Position numbers and translations under genes: made by a program. A DNA stretch of 6,141 nucleotides. It comes from an uncultured Eubacteriales bacterium (GTDB lineage: Bacteria > Bacillota > Clostridia > TANB77 > CAG-508). Under the pieces are notes generated by a model. That model was not told the origin of the DNA. It did no database searches and worked only from the letters and a program-made list of their open reading frames with translations. The stretch is taken from assembly GCA_902488785.1 (NCBI GenBank), contig CABTXJ010000045.1, positions 1 to 6,141 on the forward strand. Direction: 5' to 3'. Below, in pieces: positions 5,786 to 6,141 of this stretch (position 1 is the stretch's first letter; every line of letters begins with the position of its first letter).

Positions 5786-6141
5786 ATGAAAAGATTTTTA
5801 AAATCCTTATTAGGACTAATAATAACATTAATTATATTAGGAACAGTATTTTGTATTATAGATACTAGTTTAGTTAAAGAGGCAAAATCACCTGTATTTT
5901 CAATTAAGAAAAATGAAAAAAATTTAACAGATGGAGCAAAATATGTAGGACTTGGTTATAAGTTATATACATATAAAAATAAGCACGACATGATTGTAAA
6001 AAAAGGATTATGGTTTACTGATTTTAAAGAAGATGAAAAAGAATATGAAAAACTTGTTAAAGAAAAAGAAGATACTAAAGAAGAGTTAAATAATGCAAGA
6101 GAAGAAAAAGAAAAGAAAATAGAAGAAGAAAAAGAAGAAAA
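5786..6141 (+). CDS. Membrane-anchored protein of unknown function (3' end outside window)
   Basis: The frame opens at ATG 5786 with a strong ribosome binding site, GGAGG (5777-5781), and stays open for 118 codons to the window end. Residues 1-6 are basic and 7-25 form one hydrophobic helix, so it is probably an N-terminal membrane anchor with the rest outside; no lipobox precedes Cys23. A segment SPVFSIKK (35-42) followed by DGAKYVGLGYKLYTY (49-63) resembles extracytoplasmic proteins of uncharacterised clostridial families with a P-x-F-x-I ... Y-x-GLGY pattern. I recall that pattern only loosely and give no family name. From about 79 onward it becomes a Glu/Lys-rich charged helix, probably coiled coil, still running at the window edge. 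It has its own promoter and follows the greA terminator, so it is likely a separate unit. Function unknown. Confidence 0.85.
   Translation, partial: MKRFLKSLLGLIITLIILGTVFCIIDTSLVKEAKSPVFSIKKNEKNLTDGAKYVGLGYKLYTYKNKHDMIVKKGLWFTDFKEDEKEYEKLVKEKEDTKEELNNAREEKEKKIEEEKEE

Noticed and set aside
5786..5860. Lipoprotein signal ending at Cys23 of the last gene
   Set aside because: The residues before Cys are GTVF, which do not fit a lipobox (small residue needed at -1).
1..6141. Alternative genetic code (UGA as Trp or Gly)
   Set aside because: Trp positions are TGG, there is no in-frame TGA in any gene, and a full RF2 gene is present.
1..6141. tRNA, rRNA, CRISPR, transposon or phage features
   Set aside because: No cloverleaf, no spaced repeats, and no transposase or integrase-like frame was seen.

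Overview
The window is very AT-rich (GC roughly a quarter by eye). All recognisable genes lie on the + strand, the five visible stop codons are all TAA, and Trp is read from TGG with no in-frame TGA, so the standard bacterial code applies. Gene content, protein style (Asn/Lys/Ile-rich), good Shine-Dalgarno sites and TATAAT-type promoters point to a low-GC Firmicute, most likely clostridial. The species cannot be fixed from this sequence.

Layout: (1) 1-276, the C-terminal end of the membrane protease FtsH, closed by an intrinsic terminator at 327-360. (2) 386-2738, a two-gene unit with its own promoter: peptide release factor 2 (prfB), then aspartokinase (lysC) after a 1-nt gap, closed by a terminator at 2765-2796. 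(3) 2797-3018, an extremely AT-rich spacer whose best promoter has its -10 box at the centre of a perfect dyad. It leads into methionyl-tRNA synthetase (metG), which lacks the C-terminal tRNA-binding OB domain. (4) 4729-5583, a GreA transcript-cleavage factor joined in frame to an unrecognised 126-residue Asn/Lys-rich N-terminal extension. A good ribosome binding site also sits just before the canonical GreA start, so two forms are possible. A strong hairpin terminator follows at 5660-5692. (5) 5723-6141, a promoter with overlapping inverted repeats and the first 118 codons of a membrane-anchored protein of unknown function with a Glu/Lys-rich helix, cut by the window end.

Most of the window is core housekeeping: protein quality control, translation termination, tRNA charging, aspartate-family amino acid synthesis and transcript rescue. 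No mobile element, CRISPR array, tRNA or rRNA is visible. The least ordinary item is the GreA gene, with its long extension, three A8-A9 tracts and internal start. Next come the loss of the usual programmed frameshift in prfB and the operator-like dyads at two promoters.
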